From positions 496,001 to 560,000 of the forward strand of contig JAOSJU010000001.1 of the NCBI GenBank assembly GCA_027493945.1: a stretch of 64,000 nt of DNA. The letters run 5' to 3'. Position 1 is the first letter of the stretch. Every line of letters starts with the position of its first letter. This DNA is from Burkholderiaceae bacterium. Its GTDB lineage: Bacteria > Pseudomonadota > Gammaproteobacteria > Burkholderiales > Burkholderiaceae_E. The position numbers were made by a program, and so were the translations under genes. The notes below the pieces were generated by a model that ran no database searches, was not told the DNA's origin, and saw only the letters and a program-made list of their open reading frames with translations. Of this stretch, positions 63,395 to 64,000 are shown in pieces.

Positions 63395-64000
63395 ACCCGG
63401 CGCGGCGCGCCGGGATCTTCGCGCGGCTGAAAGCGCTGAACCCCAAGCCGACCACCGAGCTCGAATACCGCACGCCGTTCGAGCTGCTGGTCGCGGTGAT
63501 CCTGTCGGCGCAGGCCACCGACCGCAGCGTCAACCTGGCCACCCGCGAGCTGTTCGCGGTCGCGAACTCGCCCGCGGCGATCGCCGCGCTGGGCGAAGAG
63601 GGGCTGGGCGAATACGTGCGCACGATCGGGCTGTACCGCTCGAAGGCGAAGCACATCGTGCAGACCTGCGCGATCCTGCTCGCCGAGCACGGCGGCGAGG
63701 TGCCGCGCACCCGCGAGGCGCTCGAGCGCCTGCCCGGCGTGGGACGCAAGACCGCGAACGTGGTGCTCAACGTCGCGTTCGGCGAGCCGGTGATCGCGGT
63801 GGACACGCACATCTTCCGCGTGGCCAACCGCACCGGCCTGGCGACCGGGCGCACGCCGCTGGAAGTCGAGCGCCGCCTGATGCGCTTCGTGCCGCCGCAA
63901 TACCTGCACGACTGCCACCACTGGCTGATCCTGCATGGTCGCTACATCTGCAAGGCGCCCAGGCCCGAATGCTGGCGCTGCCCGATCGCCGACCTCTGCG
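63391..64000 (+). CDS. nth: Endonuclease III (3' end cut by window)
   Basis: 203 codons to the window edge. The DNA glycosylase/AP lyase for oxidised pyrimidines: helix-hairpin-helix [12 protein letters not shown] with the catalytic Lys, the Asp in V-D-T-H-I-F-R-V, and the C-terminal [4Fe-4S] cysteines [17 protein letters not shown]. All functional landmarks are inside the window; only the last few residues are missing. GTG start at 63391 overlaps the rsxB stop. Confidence 0.96.
   Translation, partial: MNPARRAGIFARLKALNPKPTTELEYRTPFELLVAVILSAQATDRSVNLATRELFAVANSPAAIAALGEEGLGEYVRTIGLYRSKAKHIVQTCAILLAEHGGEVPRTREALERLPGVGRKTANVVLNVAFGEPVIAVDTHIFRVANRTGLATGRTPLEVERRLMRFVPPQYLHDCHHWLILHGRYICKAPRPECWRCPIADLC

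Overview
This is a contiguous piece of a high-GC (roughly 70%) betaproteobacterial chromosome, most likely Burkholderiales. The evidence is gene order typical of that group (moeA/moaD/moaE beside mobB, thrC, hom and alaC; rpsF-priB-rpsR-rplI-dnaB; fdxA ... phaZ-rsxB-nth), GTG/TTG starts, many 4-base ATGA/GTGA start-stop overlaps, and polyhydroxyalkanoate (PHA) genes. I see no tRNA, rRNA, insertion sequence, prophage or CRISPR array.

Layout. 1-3.4 kb (minus): a cut-off DMT transporter, an orphan AbrB-type antitoxin and the molybdenum-cofactor genes moaE, moaD, moeA and mobB, with a ccdA antitoxin and a 23-codon ccdB remnant between moaD and moaE. 3.4-7.4 kb (minus): thrC, hom, alaC. 7.5-10.2 kb (plus): a Mth938-like protein, bcp, and a PIN-PhoH ATPase that converges on a threonine-dehydratase-like gene across a 79-base inverted repeat. 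11.5-15.8 kb (minus): dnaB, interrupted by a 423-residue homing-endonuclease intein, then rplI, rpsR, priB, rpsF. 16-20 kb: an FFLEELY-motif protein, a Tat-exported protein, a GMC oxidoreductase and a lipase. 20-25.7 kb: a two-domain fatty acyl-CoA reductase, a phasin, a patatin-like lipase, a TetR regulator and a TPR protein, plus the remnant of a SAF-domain oxidoreductase. 25.7-38.2 kb (minus): a SulP transporter, recD, recB, recC, a DUF924 protein and a wax ester synthase/DGAT, divergent from an acyl-CoA-binding protein. 38.57-39.44 kb: two large fold-back repeats. 39.5-43.2 kb (minus): a putative Na+/H+ antiporter, a PHA-system protein, a 2-hydroxyacid dehydrogenase and pncB.

43.3-57.4 kb is the most striking part: one tightly packed 12-gene minus-strand operon. 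It encodes a molybdenum hydroxylase (FAD subunit plus a fused Fe-S/Mo subunit), a 6-hydroxynicotinate reductase, a UPF0280 (ApbE-like fold) protein, two tandem AA_synth-family proteins, a complete Liv-type ABC importer with fused LivH-LivM, an enamidase-like amidohydrolase and a TetR regulator. These are the hydroxylation, ring-reduction and ring-opening steps known from Eubacterium barkeri nicotinate fermentation, packaged here with an importer in a proteobacterium. Divergently, over a perfect palindrome, lie fdxA and a very large flavoprotein that could serve ferredoxin-dependent ring reduction. phaZ, rsxB and the start of nth follow.

Two themes run through the window. One is neutral-lipid and PHA storage: fatty acyl-CoA reductase, WS/DGAT, ACBP, phasin, PHA-system protein and PHB depolymerase. 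The other is technical: twelve otherwise intact genes, including probably essential ones, each carry a single-base indel. This looks like residual sequencing or assembly error, so those genes are annotated here as whole CDSs with the shift position given.
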